DNA from: Taenia hydatigena
Taxonomy: Eukaryota; Platyhelminthes; Cestoda; Cyclophyllidea; Taeniidae
NCBI GenBank assembly: GCA_036345935.2
Contig: JADWOT020000001.1
Coordinates: 8,163,046 to 8,227,045 of the forward strand
DNA length: 64,000 bases
Direction: 5' to 3'
The notes under the pieces are model-generated. The model ran no database searches. It was given only the letters and a program-made list of their open reading frames with translations, and was not told the DNA's origin. Position numbers and translations under genes: made by a program. This document shows, piece by piece, positions 1 to 22,673 of this stretch. How positions within the stretch are numbered: the stretch's first letter is position 1; every line of letters starts with the position of its first letter.

Positions 1-595
1 ACAGCCAATGACAGTAAAGAAAACAGCAAAAGCCATCTTCTAATTGGGCGTTGATAGAAGGCAAATGATGTGACGACGAACTGCACTACTTCTTTGGTGC
101 ATAGATGTCAGCCTTCCACGAGCCAATCAAACCCTAGATTTCACCGCACTCAAACACAAAAATATAACTCTAATTTATTCGAATTTATGTAACAAAAACT
201 TACCTTATTTATAAGGTAACATATCAATTAATGCACGCACTTTAAAGAGGCATGAATACGTAGCTAGCACATTTGCAAGATTGCTAATCCTGGTTGATAT
301 TTTGAAAACAACCACTTTAGTGGCCGAAATTGGAGTTGACATCTCTCCTGAAGCCAGATCATTGCGAAGTCCACTCATCGAATTCACTTTAATTGGGAAA
401 GGTGATTGGCTTTATGCACATTCAAGTAATTACATTTCGCCTCATTTTTCGTAAAGTGGTAGGTTAAGAACCCTTTTATGCAGCTAAACTTTCTTCGCGT
501 TTTAGACGAGTCAATTCACATAATGACAGTCTGATTTATCTTTTCACTGTGTTGTTGATGCGCTGTTGGCCCCAAACTTCTTCCAAATCACACCA
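1..595. other. No gene recognised
   Basis: AT-rich sequence with one 60-codon minus ORF (387-205) of no recognisable kind. I see no repeat or RNA structure. Confidence 0.5.
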
Positions 596-1065
596 GATCC
601 CACCTGATTTCCAGCAAATACGGTAAGGCTGCTTCTCCTAACCATGCTTCCTTATCTCTGAGGCTGGAACTCTCAACAGTTAATTATTATCTAATAGGCA
701 TGGGTCCCACCTCAACTAGGAAAAGCACCTCAATTCACAATTCGCTGCAAAAAAGCAGTGGCCTTGACTAGGTGAACAGTTCTCTGCTTGCGGATACAAA
801 TTATGCGTAGGAACCACATTACATCACTTGGTGTAAAGCAGCGAAAGAAGTAAATGCTACTTGAAAGTAACTTCTTATCGGTCATTTCACATGTTAGCCT
901 TTCATTCCAGCTTGATCGAATTGATTGGTATTGAGACGTTATGCAGCATTTTAAGCTACCATTCTGCAAAATTGGGCCTCAGGTTTGACGCATCAGACCT
1001 GTGCCTCTGCAAAAAATTACCGCATTGATTGACTTATTCAAAGGGTTCAAATAATGTACAATTCT
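596..1065 (+). repeat. Dispersed repeat family R1, copy 1
   Basis: This segment aligns along its length with 22674-23105. Shared anchors are CACCTGATTTCCAGCAAATA / CACTTGATTTCTAGCAAAAT, GGCCTTGACTAGGTGAA / GGCCTTGACTAGATGAA, TTCCAGCTT and CTTATTCAAAGGGTTC / CTTATTCAAACAGGGTTC. Divergence is high, with many small indels. No transposase or reverse transcriptase is visible, and the element type is unknown. A 79-codon minus-strand ORF (969-730) lies inside but is not shared as an open frame. Confidence 0.75.
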
Positions 1066-4000
1066 CAAACCTTGCAAGCTTGTGCTTCGTTCGAAGTGCA
1101 CGCAGTCTCGCAATCACACGATCTTGCTGCCGCCTTTTCAGCTCTAATGGCTAGCATGAAAAGCAGCCCCGCGTACAATGGGCTAAACATTTTACAAATA
1201 GTGGAGAGTTATCAAAACAAAGGAAAATCTATGCTAAGCTAGGAGACAAATCGTATTTCAATTCTAGCCTCGTACATCCGTGCGTTTAGTGTCAGAACTT
1301 AAATGCAATGGTTCCATGTTGACCGAATCTCTTCAAGCCGAAAGTCTTCTCAAACCTTAGCTGGACCCATTCTCAGTCAATGGAAAGGACTGTTCATAGT
1401 AAAAGGTTGGCATGTGTTTCAGAACCTCTACCGGATGAGTAACGCTAAAGGACTACTTAGTGAAGTGAAGAGTCAGTAGTCCGATCACAATGCAATTCGT
1501 CATTTTCAGCAGTCGGTTATCTCTTAAATAACCAGATGCTGTGCGTGTCTTTGGAATGCAGTTGGTCCTGCATAGCTCAGTAGCATGAACGCTTTAAAAT
1601 TAGGGCCTTAGTCGCTATGAATGGATTCGTGCACCCCATATTAACATTCTAACTGAATGACGAAACTTTGGGCAACCGCTTCAGAGCCTTGTGTATCCCT
1701 GGGTTCTGCGTTAGGTTGGTCATGATGAGCTGCATCAGTTTGGTAGATTTTCACAAAAACAAATTCAAGTGACAGGAAAAAGTGCATACGATAATTAACA
1801 TCTGTTCTTTGGTGAAAGTAATTGGGTACAATTCCTGCAACACCATTTGAAGCAGAGGCAAGTTAATTAGTCATGCAACGGTGGAAGAAGCAGTCCAAAT
1901 CTGTGTATATCGTGAACTCCTACCTCCAGCGAATGCTGTGAAGCACCAAACTGTGTTGCCTCATAATATCACGCCAACATTATTTATTAAAAGGTAATAC
2001 CAGAGAAAATCGGACATAGCAAACAATTTGTTGGCTTATGTTTCTGTTCGTTCAAGCAGACGCTTTCTTTTCTGAAAAGGAGAATGTATCGATTTCGTTA
2101 GCAGAATGTGCAGAAACGAGTAACATGTTTTGGTTGCTTATAAATCGCTCTTTTATTTGAATACTTTGTACAAACTGCATTTTGCATGAGCAGTTTATGT
2201 GCATAGAGAACGGTGAAATCGCATTCCAGATCGCTCCTTTTAGATGCATTCAGCCTTGAATTTGCTTCCCCTGTGCTAGCACTAATCGGCAAGATAAAAC
2301 GAACGGTTGTTAGCTCATTTCACATTTCACTCACATTTCAGCTGAACAGAGAGTTATTCACTTTCCTTCGGTGGTGGCGGAAGGAGTGAAGCTGAAAATA
2401 GAATACAGGAATGGGTCGCACAATATGCTCCCATAACAATCTATTCATCACACATTCAAAAATATTCGCATTTTTCATGAAAACAATTAAGAGCCAAAAC
2501 AGACACAACATTTGGGCTATTTATGGGCGTGCATTATAATGTTGTTGAAGCATTTGTTTCAGAGTGTATGGAGTGAGACCGAAACGTAAGAGAACCCACA
2601 GAGTTGATGGAGCAACATTGAGGCGAAAGGAATTGACACGAAGAATCGGGCAAATAAAAGCACTATGTTAGCATAAGTTAAACGGTTCTTATTCAAAATA
2701 AGCTCTTCTACAAACGCCAATTGTCTGAAGAAATGCATGTCCTGTAGAGAAGCATTCAATCACCAAAGGTGGCAATTCAGGAACTCGTTTCCACCACTGC
2801 ATTTCCAATCAGCGGACGGCCCAGCCAGACCGACAATGTCAGCTTTGTACAACCGAACCTCTGTTTGCTGGCATAAACCCTTAAGGACAATTTTTTCATA
2901 CATGGCGACAGGAACGAGGGCAGAGTGACTCGTAAGCCAATTCCACAGTGCTGATTGATGGCTAAGGTGATGCCACACACTCTCTAACCTGGTGCGATAT
3001 CGATTACACTAGTGAAATGCATACGAATTTGGCATTGAGAATCCTCTGTAATGTGTTGCTGTGACCTGAGAACAGCTCGTTTCGGCCGGGTGGCAAACCT
3101 ATTCGACCAAACCTTATGGGACATAAGGTTTGGTGGGCTCTTATGACCGGGAGCATTGCAGCATTCAATCGGGAAGAGGACGCTGCGTGAGGGTTAAAAC
3201 AGCACGGTGAATACAAAGTGGTAATTTGGGCATTAGGACAAGAACCACTTTCAGCAAAACTAGTTAAAATTACGACCTCACATGCATTGATTTTTGAGAG
3301 TTGGTATCGTTACCATGGAAACAAACACAACAACAAATAAACAAGGTAGGTCAGGAGGAATAAAAACTCACCGTTCATCATCGAACGCACGTGAATTCTT
3401 ATAACACAAATGTTTAAAGAGTGGAATCCGCTTGTGGAAGACGAAAGGTAGGACTAGGAGGAAAATGACAATCAGAGGAATGAATATTCTTAGCAGAATT
3501 TTTAGCAGTCGATTTTCTGTGATTGAAGAATTAAAAAATCTGTGAGCATGTGATCTAAAATTTGTAAGCGAAGGTCAAGATTAGGGAAGAAAAGCTGCAC
3601 AAAGTTTGCACGTGGTCAAAGTTCATAAAACAAAGTAGTGGAGCCAGGAACCAATGGGTCGGTTCACTGTTGGAGAGTCAAAAACTTGTGCCAAAGTTAC
3701 AGTTGAGGAGGATACCGCAAGAGTGTTATTTAGTACAGCAGTAAAGGTACACCAAGTCTGAATGCGACCAGGGAAATTTAAGAAAATGCAATTTGGATTG
3801 GATGCGTTTTGATAGACACTACAGCCGTAAATATGTCGATTTAAAGGAAATCGACTTTTAAATCGCATTTAAAGGAAATATGTCTCCAAGTCCCTTCCCA
3901 ACTTTATGCCTGTTCTCCCACACATTTCCACTGCGAAACCATTGCAATGCAATCAGAGCAGAGGTCACACAGTGGATTCACACCGACTTCATGCTTAAGC

Positions 4001-4189
4001 TGCGGCGGCTAACATTGACACTAGGACTTGCATTTCACATCCAACGTGATGTCACGCAATTTTATTTCTATTATCACCGTCCACCAAAGTGCAAGTGGAC
4101 ATTCACTAGACGTGCTTCATGCGAAGCACAAGTGAGCATTTCTCATCAACTGTAAGATTGACATTTCTACAAGCACGATTCGAAGTCAG
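1066..4189. other. Gene-poor stretch
   Basis: Apart from the weak ORF at 2760-2978, only scattered ORFs of 60-90 codons on both strands are present. None has a motif or a consistent splice context. Confidence 0.5.
2760..2978 (-). CDS. Short unidentified ORF, 72 codons
   Basis: The minus frame reads VPVAMYEKIVLKGLCQQTEV and then RLYKADIVGLAGPSADWKC, with more protein-like composition than the opposite-strand ORF of 63 codons over the same bases. No splice signals or domain are recognised. Confidence 0.2.
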   Translation of the reverse strand: MWHHLSHQSALWNWLTSHSALVPVAMYEKIVLKGLCQQTEVRLYKADIVGLAGPSADWKCSGGNEFLNCHLW

Positions 4190-4545
4190 TGCTGAAAGCA
4201 AACAGATCTGCATTTGACACAACTCGGAGGTTTGCAAACGAAGACCATACAGTCGGTCTGGTCATTGCATTTATTTGAGGCGCTCAAACACACTCTTTGT
4301 AGGGAAGACAGAGTAAAAGACCAGCGCTTGTGCATTCGTCCATATTTTTGTCTTGCACTGTTTCTCTTCAGATCCTGCGACATTGCATCCTTGGCACTCG
4401 TTGCCTTCCCTATTACCGTGTGCGCCAAACTCCCTATATGTTGCTACTCATTCCCATCACAATTACTGTCTTTGTATTATGGTCTTGGCGTGTGCTACAA
4501 CAAAACAGCACTGTTACTGGGACTGCATCTCATCTGACGAGCTTG
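4190..4545 (+). repeat. Dispersed repeat family R2, copy 1
   Basis: This shares with 6095-6640 the run CAGATCTGC / CAGATATGC, CTCAAACACACTCTTTGTAG / TTTCAAACACGCGCTTTGTG, AGACCAGCGCTTGTGCA / AGACCGTGAATGGTGCA and the conspicuous CAGATCCTGCGACATTGCA / CGATCCTGCGATGTATGCA. It contains overlapping short plus-strand ORFs (4214-4537 is 107 codons) that are not conserved as open frames in other copies. Confidence 0.65.
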
Positions 4546-6094
4546 TGATGGCAGGCGCATCAATACATTTTAGGTCATGTTAATTCCACGCTTCCACCAC
4601 GAGCGCAACATTACCGAGTCAATCGCAGCCTCACACTTTCACGTGTATGTGTTTGAACAGCCACCAACCTCATTTGAATAACCTCCGCACCTACGCACAA
4701 ACCTCACATATATCCGTGCAACTGCTCGTAAAATGAGCAGGCTCAATTATTTACATCTTGTGAATAAAATCGCACGTAGGGATCGGCTCTTAACTGCTTA
4801 GACAATATTTCTTCACATTTTGCATGTTGGCTTTTAGGCATTACACACTCCCGTTCTATTTTCATCGAAAAACGCGTCGCTGTGTCGAGTCGAATGTAGC
4901 AGCGAATATGCAGTTCTTTCTTGCGATTTATTCATAAATCGAGAATGCCAGGGTCACTCAAATGTAAGCAAAGCAAAGCTGCGATAGTCAAGCCAAATGA
5001 ACTGTCAGTTTTCTGACTAGAATGAAGCGGTGAGGAAATGCAAAAAGGGCATCCTACATAATCTCTTACCCTTCGTTCATCTCCACTGATTCCATTCTAA
5101 TTTATCCTCCTCTACTTTAGTTATCCCAAGTCTCAGAAGTTTGACACCCACAACTCATAGTGCTACGTAAATTTCGATCACTACTGGACAGTGGCTTCGG
5201 ATCGTCATGTGTGGTACATCATACAACCAATTTGATCAGTTCTTAGGCTTCAGCATTCCATCATCATGCACTCCCACTCATGAAATGCTCTGCCCGTATC
5301 TATGCACCGAAACAGTTCACTAATCCTCAATCTCGTGGAGGCAGGGCAGCATGCGATGCTCCCGAGACATGCCGAACGCCACGACTGGAGAGAGGCAGAA
5401 ATATACAAAGCATCACAGGTATCTACACCCGATAGGCGCATTTCACTGACGGCTAAGAAGGTGTCATCAGCATCGTCACAGATAGGTCAAATAAGATGTT
5501 GTAAAATATATCCATGTGGTCGTGTGACGAAAATATCTCCCCAAAAATTAGGAAAATTAAAAATGGAAGAAAGGACAGAAAGGAAGAACATTTGACAATA
5601 CTAAAGAGAACGCAAATAAAATCTGGCGAGTAGCATGAGGAAAAGTATGAACGTTTTGATGGTAATTGTGTGAAAGGTAGTGAGACGAGGCGGAATTAAA
5701 GAGCAATGATGGCAATCACAGCTACATCGCTAAACACGAGACAATGTTTGGCCACTTCAACATTGCGAATTAATTTAAGTAGAAGAAAATCTGTAGACAT
5801 CCACACAGTTGGCAAGGCCGTTGGAAGTAACTAGGCCGCCACCATCGCCACCACCACCAACACCAGCACCATATCTGTCCATCCCAACGACTTCATATTT
5901 GTGCTCTAACACAAACACTGGCACCACTCCTTCCAATGCACCTGCTGCACAGTGTAGAAAGTGAGGCCACGTAGACTTGTGCCAATTTCCAATTTTCAAT
6001 TCTGCTGTACACTTGTGTGTCCTACATGGACTGCGATCGACGCCTTCTCTCAAAGTGTCAGTGCCAATGAATCAGTCAACTAACATTGCACATT
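4546..6094. other. Gene-poor stretch between R2 copies
   Basis: Holds the CCA tract and an unremarkable 97-codon plus ORF (5302-5595) with Ser/Lys-rich composition. Nothing recognisable. Confidence 0.5.
5834..5870. repeat. CCA/CCG-rich trinucleotide tract
   Basis: An imperfect CCA-type trinucleotide tract on the plus strand. Its complement gives the Gly-rich run in a 92-codon minus-strand ORF (6053-5775), which is why that ORF looks unusual; nothing else supports it as a gene. Confidence 0.8.
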
Positions 6095-6640
6095 CACCAG
6101 ATATGCTTTTTGTACAAGATCAACGAGTCAACATTTCTTATCTTCCATAAGAATAGTTGTGTTTCTGAAGTCAGCATTGCTGCAAGGAATTTTACCTCGT
6201 TGCTTGACGCGAGTGGAGCGCTTTTGCCGGAGGACGACACATCCATTGCGGCATCCACACCTAGGAGACAGTTTCAAACACGCGCTTTGTGGGGAATGTT
6301 TGGCAATAGACCGTGAATGGTGCACTATGTCTCAAATTTCAGATTGCAATTCTTCTCCTCCGATCCTGCGATGTATGCAAATATGAACTCCCCCCCTTAT
6401 GATACCGTCACTGCGGAATGACCTGTAGCAGTTACGTTGATGCTGGTTGGCGTCAAAAGATATGAAGTGTTTAACAGTGAAACACTCGGTGCCGTTGTAT
6501 GCACTAGACCCTAAGTGCCCTGTAAGATGTTCCCACCAGCAACACTGTACATGCAATGTGCACTTACCTCCTACTCTTACGAAGCGCTGCCCAAAAACCA
6601 ATCAGTGCTTACTGCAGCGGAATGTAACGCAATGACAATG
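6095..6640 (+). repeat. Dispersed repeat family R2, copy 2
   Basis: This is a direct duplicate, about 910 bp upstream, of 7008-7600. Anchors are CAGATATGCTT, GAGTCAACATTTCTTATCTT / GAGTCAATATTTCTCACCTC, GGCATTGCTGCAAG-like text, TTGCTTGACGCGAGTGGAGC / TTACTTGACACGAGTTGAGC, TGATGCTGGTTGG / TGATGTTGGTTGG and GCACTAGACCCT / GCACCAGACCCT. One frame encodes a Cys-rich patch (KHALCGECLAIDREWC), so the family may descend from a protein-coding segment. Confidence 0.8.
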
Positions 6641-7007
6641 GCCAAAGTTGCAGAACACTGCCATTCACAAACCACGATGATAAATGTGCAGTGGTTGACA
6701 TCACTTCATGTCGCCCCTCTTATGAATGTGCAACGCATACTGCATTCCTTCCTCAATCCCTTCCAAACAGTGTTTAGCTTCAATCGACTGCCTCGACCCA
6801 CAAATATCTCCAGCCTATGTCCACGAGTGGAAGATTCACGTACACCTTTAGTCCAGATGGGTTGTGAGCTGGTCTTGCGAGGAACTTAAAATGACATCAG
6901 TGCAGACAGACGACCACAGCATCCTGCGCGTTAGACCCCTTATATTCTTCAGCAGTGAGCAGTAGTCTTCAGTCGATGCTACAGGGACGATGGATTATTA
7001 CTGCCAA

Positions 7008-7600
7008 ATCACAGATATGCTTCGTAAGCAGGACAGCGAGTCAATATTTCTCACCTCTCATCGGAATGGTTGTGTTACCGCAGGCGGCATTGCTGCAAGT
7101 GCGTTTGTTTGTCCTGAAGATATTAGCGATCTCGAGGACATTACTTGACACGAGTTGAGCGCCTTCGATGGAGGAGGATACAGCTTTCACGATCGCAGTT
7201 TATTGATGGCAGTTCTGAACACACACTTCATAAGGAACAAGTGGTGCGACACCGCAAATCATGCACTGATGTTCCTTGTTGAACTTGCAGTATTTATGCT
7301 TCTCCATTCCTATGCTGTATGCGACAACCTCATTCGCTAAAATCCCGGTCATCCGTTATCTTCCAATTCGCATCACCTCAAAAGAACGCACCAGATTAAA
7401 TGTGATGTTGGTTGGAGCTAGAAGAAATGCAATGAATGATGGCCAAATAAATGTGACCTGTTTAATCCAAGTAAACTACCACTCCACTATGCACCAGACC
7501 CTCAGTATGCTTAAATCCACTTCCATCACTAGCAATGTATACACCATACACTGCAACGAATTGGCCATTACTCTCGCTTCAATATTCTGCAATCGCCTTT
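7008..7600 (+). repeat. Dispersed repeat family R2, copy 3
   Basis: Tandem-direct partner of copy 2 with the same anchor order and several insertions. A 108-codon ORF (7276-7602) inside is not open in the partner, so it is probably incidental. Confidence 0.8.
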
Positions 7601-10104
7601 GAATACCATCTGCATCTTCACTTGCCCTACTAACAATTCTTGTCAGTTTCTGTACTGAAGGCGGATGCCCACTTCGGTACAAGAGCACATATGTTAGTTC
7701 GTCCCCACCTGTTAAATTAGATCCGCGTTATTGTTTGCGTGGCTAGCTCAAATTAATCACACCTACTCTTTTTCCCATTTTAACAGGCGCTACTTTGCCT
7801 TTTTGCAGTGCATACTGTTAGGAATAAGCGGTTGCGGCATGCGACGTCCTTGCAAATGAAGCAACGTTAGAGCCGTCCAGTTGAGAGCGACGTTCAAAGC
7901 TATAAGCAAAACCACATTTGCCATGCAAAAAGAAATGCCGATCTACTGACTTGAGTAAGGCGGTGCCGTAAAGCAGCTCAAATATTTAGCTGTGAGTGTT
8001 GAGTCATTTGCGATGCATCCTCTTCCTTCCACGTATGAGCTGTTCGCCTCAACTCCACTTTACTCCATTATGTCCTTGTCCACTTAGCGCTGTCTAAGTC
8101 CCAGATGTCTGACACGCTCGATTCACGAAGATGGAAAGATCCAATTTATAATGCCACTCTATACACTTACACAACTCGACATGTGTTTCTTTGACCTACT
8201 AACCTAATTAGTGTTCAGTGTCTAGTCGACTGCTTACACTGGTGAAAACATTGTCTAGGACAGTTGTAGACAGCATTTCTTACGATAGACAGAGCCGAAC
8301 GTATTCAAGGCATCGTGTGCCCTCGTTCTCTGTGAATCCATTGATTGGGAGCAGAGCAAACATTTTGACGGTTTACAAAAACAAGTGCTGTTAGTGTTTG
8401 TGATGTAATGATTGGATTAAGATGGCACAAACTCAGTGGACTTGTCGCACGAATGCGCCTGAAAAGTAGAAAATGATTAATGTATTCATGTGAGTAACCT
8501 TTGGTAAGTTACCCATTGGCCTAATTCAGGTTTTTATAACCAATCTTAGGCAAATATTTTGAACTAAAATGCGACACATTGTCTTCAGCTTGCGAGATAG
8601 AATAGGAATTATTAGGAGTGATTTTTAACTGGATGGAGAAAGAAACAAAATGTTGTAGCCGATAATCTAACCAGACGATTCTGCCTTTAAAATTGTGTTT
8701 GCATTAAGATGCCCCTATTTCCTAATGAATATACATCGATAGCGCTTCCATTAGCACGCGAAATATGCTGACAGGTTAGCCGACCTACTGCGTTCAGTTA
8801 AGTGTCTTCCACTTAGAGGAGAACTGAAAGCCGAAAGGGCGTATGCTTCTGCATGATCTTACTACTTCAACGTTTTCAACACTATTTCCCCACAAAGTGC
8901 AAATATCTGAAGCGGTGCTTTACGGCTCTCACGACACTTGACTAAGGGTTTGCTGTAGTGGAGCTTTTCAAAGCAGAAGGGAGTGCCGGCTTGGCTGTGC
9001 TTGCATCTGTTGCTGCCAAAAGTAGAGCCAGCGAAATGTCTGTTTACGCATTAGTCATTTCAAAGCCCTTTCCACACACCCTACCAACCATTCCACTTAC
9101 TTATTGGGATGGAGGCTTCGATTATGCTAACCATCTACCAACTACATGTTGCGGGGTCGCCACCTCCGGTGGACACGGCTTTCAATGCCACATCAATGCG
9201 AAACCGCTTGAGCGGGAACGTAAGTTTTGTTGTGCAGTGTTTGGGTTGAGAAGGACACGAATTCCAAATGCGTACAACAATATATTTAATCTTAGTCTTC
9301 CCTATCAACGCACATCATTAATAACTTGAAGTCTTCGTCTTGAAGTTGAGCTCATTTTACAGGCTGCATACGAGTGAATGGAATAACCAAATGCTGCTAT
9401 TTGCGATTGTGCATTTAATGAAGAGTTGGTTTGGGGTTAAATGCGCGGAAAATCGCCATTTCATATCAATTACCATTGGTTGATTGTCAAAAGCAAACTA
9501 GAGAGGGGGCAAAGTAGCATCTGGCTCGTTTAGTTGTTAATTGATTTCCAAGGGCATTTAGGAGATATTCCATTCATAACTGCAGACAACGAATGTTTTT
9601 TGTTTTCCTAAGACCTCGTTCAATTAATTTTATTAATTAACCTCCTTCTGCGAAGTTATTAATGTTACATGATTGAATGGATCACCTAGACCAGGCTGCA
9701 TGAGTTTGCGTCGTGACACAAAGAAGGTTGTTGAAGGGACTCCATGTGCGTAGGCAGCATCCCTAATTATCAAGCTCTACCACGCGGTTACATCGTACGT
9801 AGTGATGGCAGCATTATCTAAGGCGCAGAAATCTTGCATTCGTTTAATTCCTCCTCTTAGCTGCGCTTCCTCCAAACAACAAATTGGAGGGCGCATCAAA
9901 TGATTTTACTCATCCGGGGTGTTTTGCGGGATGAGATGTATAGACGCTGCCATTTGTGTGAGGCATAACAGGATCTTTGATACCGCCCCTTTAACGCTAT
10001 TGTGGAGAGCCGATATTGAATAAAGGACTGGTAATGCTGCGTTCTGATGTTAAGCGCTCACCCCCGTAGTCACGTCAATAACAATGCAAACAAAACAAGG
10101 GGGT
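7601..10104. other. Gene-poor stretch
   Basis: One 123-codon plus frame (8958-9329, non-ATG start) has an Ala/Ser-rich first third (AEGSAGLAVLASVAAKSRAS) and then loses coding character. It is noted but not called. The rest is AT-rich. Confidence 0.5.
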
Positions 10105-10540
10105 TCAACACACTTGTATGCTTCCTGCAAGGGCTGTCCCTGATTCCTGTCTCGCTAACGGCACAACTGCCATTTCAGCTCTCAGTTTACAGAAAACAGC
10201 CGTAGTATTAACTAGTAGGGCATTATACACACACATGTATAAATTTACCAAAAGACTCATTACTGCCAGCACCAATGAGAGCGGAGCATCTCTAAGCCAG
10301 TGTATTTTGAATGTCAGCCAAAAGTACTTGAGCACGGCTGCTACTGCTACTTGCTGTAGCGCGTTAGTAGTTGCCTTAGTCCAGATGAAAGACAAACAAT
10401 TTAAACGCCCTTTGCCAGGATTCCGACTAAAGATCACGTCCTCAGATTGCATGGGGGAAAGAGGGAGGCTGGTAGATCCTGACTCATTAAACACCCAGAG
10501 ACCAATGAAAAATGAAAATGTCCACTTCAACACCAGTTAG
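10105..10540. other. Overlapping 140- and 142-codon ORFs on opposite strands
   Basis: The plus frame (10118-10540, 140 codons) and the minus frame (10533-10105, 142 codons) are both open over the same 420 bp. The plus product is soluble-looking, with an Ala/Thr/Val-rich centre and a basic end. The minus product is hydrophobic with a Val/Leu-rich stretch. At most one is likely real, and neither shows a known motif or convincing splice sites. Confidence 0.25.
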
Positions 10541-11955
10541 CTCCAGCATTTTTCTGCAAAAGAAGCCAGCAGGACAAATAGCACCACAACAAATGAAGAA
10601 CCACCCCATGTCCCTAACACCAATGCGAAATTAAGGTTCCATTCCGGTGAAAAGTGGGTGTGCAGTAGGTCAGGAGTCTCTTTTCCAAAAGTAGTGGTAC
10701 AATAATCACACAAATGTCATTAATGTCTCCCGAGGACTGGGTGGGCAATTCGATTGTCGCATCTCACTTCCTTAGGAATGGGCGGAGAGCCTAAACAAAA
10801 GTGATAAGTTGGGAAAGTCAACAGATATCATTCCAGTAAATTGTCTCAATCAGTAGCATTCATTTACCAAGGGCAGGTGGTTTTGAAACAGACACACTTA
10901 GAAACACAAATAATTTTGGATTAAAAAAAGGAACACCTCTGTGAATTACCACCAGCCAACGTGCCAATAAAATCAGTCGTGCTGCCGTGGTAAGTTGCCC
11001 TAGCAAATAACGGGATGGAGAATTAAAGTTTCAAGGATCAAGTAAGTCGTTGAAGTCAAATCGAATGCTCAAAATGAATTCGACGCACTTCTTGAACTGC
11101 CTTCCATGAAGGCAAATAAAATGCAGTAGTAGGCTAAAGAATGTGAAGTGGAAGTGGGAAAGAATGGAAGATTGGTGAATGAAGAACTGGAAGAAGACTC
11201 ACGGCATACTGGACTTGCATTCAAAAGACTATTTTAAAGCTGCTCCTGATGAGATCGGACAGATAGGAAGTAGGGAATGTGCTGGAAGAATGAGAAAGGG
11301 GATGATAGGATAACGTCTCATAGACACTTTGTCCATCTGCTGCCAGCTGATTGCTCTCTTAAACCTAATCATCAAAGATAAGTTTTGAAGGCAGAAAGAG
11401 GCTGGGAAGCACAGAAACAAGTGATTCAAGCAAAATTCAGCATCGCATTCAGGACCGCTGAACTGGAAGGAATATAGAAAAACAAAGGTGAGGGAGGTCA
11501 CTTTCAAATAAGATTAGAAAGAATAAAAAGGGTGCGAAAGTTTGAGAAAGCATCAACAATTGAAAGAACCCCTAAAGCGACAGTGGTTGAGATAAATGGG
11601 AGGAAGTTAGGCCTATTTCATAAAATGTTCAGTGTAGAAGACAAAAACTTGACCGGATAGGAAAATTAAACGCAACAAAGGGGTAGACAAATGGGTGAAT
11701 GAACCGCTGATGATCTAGTGGTCGTGCATACTCCAATCTCATCAACAGAGAGAGACCGCGACTAGGTTCCTGTGACATGGTGTTGAGATCGAAAGAATTA
11801 AACATGAGGTTGAAAATAACCTTCAAAAGAAGCAGACCTGCATCTGCTGGTGGACGACTGTCTGGATGGATACAAAACGAGTCCCTCCATTGACTTTTCA
11901 ACGAAATTCGTAAGCAAATAAATAGCAAAGTAAGCAGTGCACCAAGATTCAAGTG
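10541..11955. other. Sequence downstream of the spermidine synthase copy
   Basis: A purine-rich plus strand with minus ORFs of 92 and 107 codons (11507-11229 and 11952-11629), hydrophobic and Phe/Leu-rich as expected from pyrimidine-rich DNA. No gene is supported. Confidence 0.5.
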
Positions 11956-11961
11956 TTTATT
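11956..11961 (-). promoter_or_regulatory. Poly(A) signal AATAAA after the spermidine synthase stop
   Basis: The minus strand reads AATAAA 21 bases after the terminal TAA (11985-11983) of the spermidine synthase copy. Position and match are those of a normal metazoan polyadenylation signal. This suggests the duplicated segment included the gene's 3' end. Confidence 0.65.
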
Positions 11962-11982
11962 GAACTACAGTTGCTTCCTCGA

Positions 11983-21614
<9,632 letters not shown>

Positions 21615-22391
21615 ATGATGTCAAATAAATTGAGGCCAAGTCTGTTTGTGCTTTGGCAAAGTGTTGAGGTAAAAGTAGCAACTGGAAGATTTCTCCAAGA
21701 CAAACTAAAAGGAATGCTTTGTCGACATGCAAAGCAGCTGAGGATGGGAGGGTCCACCGACGCGACTCAGATGTTGGGAGCCATTGCGCAGACAGGGACT
21801 GAAATAGGGATTGATAGAACCTATGAAAATAAAGGAGGAATGTAAGTGTGATTAAAGACTGAATTTGAGCATTAAACGCAGCTACTACTCCAGACTTTTC
21901 CTCTTTGACTTTAATGACGTTTGTTGTGAGATAAACCAAGGTTTTAAGTCTACACAAAGCTACTTAGCTTCTCCTATTCAAAAAAAAGTGGCAGTTCCTT
22001 TGATCCAGTAAAATACCACCTTTGCCTACAAACGGACGTCATTATTTGGGAGACGTCGTTAAGCGATAGCAAGGAGATAAGTGAAAAGCAAATCATCGCA
22101 GTCAATGTGAGGCCGTTCAGTTACTGCAGCTGGTGCATGCTGCAGAAAGGAGGCATTCGTATTATAAATGGCTTGGAAAACACNNNNNNNNNNNNNNNNN
22201 NNNNNNNNNNNNNNNNNNNNNNNNNNNNNNNNNNNNNNNNNNNNNNNNNNNNNNNNNNNNNNNNNNNNNNNNNNNNNNNNNNNACATCATCATTGGGTGA
22301 AAAAGACGAGGTCGGGAGTTCCACAACTTTACTTCGTGCAGTTGGAAATCTGGACTCGCTCATTGAGGCTTCAAAGATGTATGGAACTTAA
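21615..22391 (+). pseudogene. Coding-like fragments on both sides of the assembly gap
   Basis: Plus ORF 21615-21845 (76 codons) ends in GGSTDATQMLGAIAQTG and GIDRTYENKGG, with a consensus donor GTAAGT at 21841. Beyond the N gap, TSSLGEKDEVGSSTTLLRAV and NLDSLIEASKMYGT run to a stop at 22391. Composition is protein-like in both, but continuity across the gap is unknown and no domain is recognised. Confidence 0.25.
22184..22283. other. Assembly gap of 100 Ns
   Basis: Exactly 100 Ns are present, a conventional placeholder length, so the true gap size is unknown. Any ORF spanning it is meaningless as a continuous protein. Confidence 0.99.
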
Positions 22392-22673
22392 GATGGTGGA
22401 GAAATTCGACAAAATATTTTTAGGCTTTTACAATGCTAATGCTGCTGGCATGGAAGAATAATGCGATAAAGTCGCCTTCAGGTTGGCGATGAGTGGGAAC
22501 GACATTGACGAAAAAGGAGAAGGTTGACATCAGGGCGCTACAATGAAAGTAAGGAAAGAAGAAATCGCTCATTGTGATGTTGGTGCGTTAGTTACTAACA
22601 CTGCACACTGATGGAGGTAGCCAAACTCAAGAGGTGTTCTAAAATTCACTTAGACTTCTTTCCACTCATATTG

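Noticed and set aside
5775..6053. Gly-rich 92-codon minus ORF as a gene
   Set aside because: The Gly run is the complement of a CCA/CCG microsatellite, and the rest has no coding character.
22107..22461. ORFs spanning the N gap
   Set aside because: They are stitched through 100 undetermined bases and have no meaning as continuous proteins.
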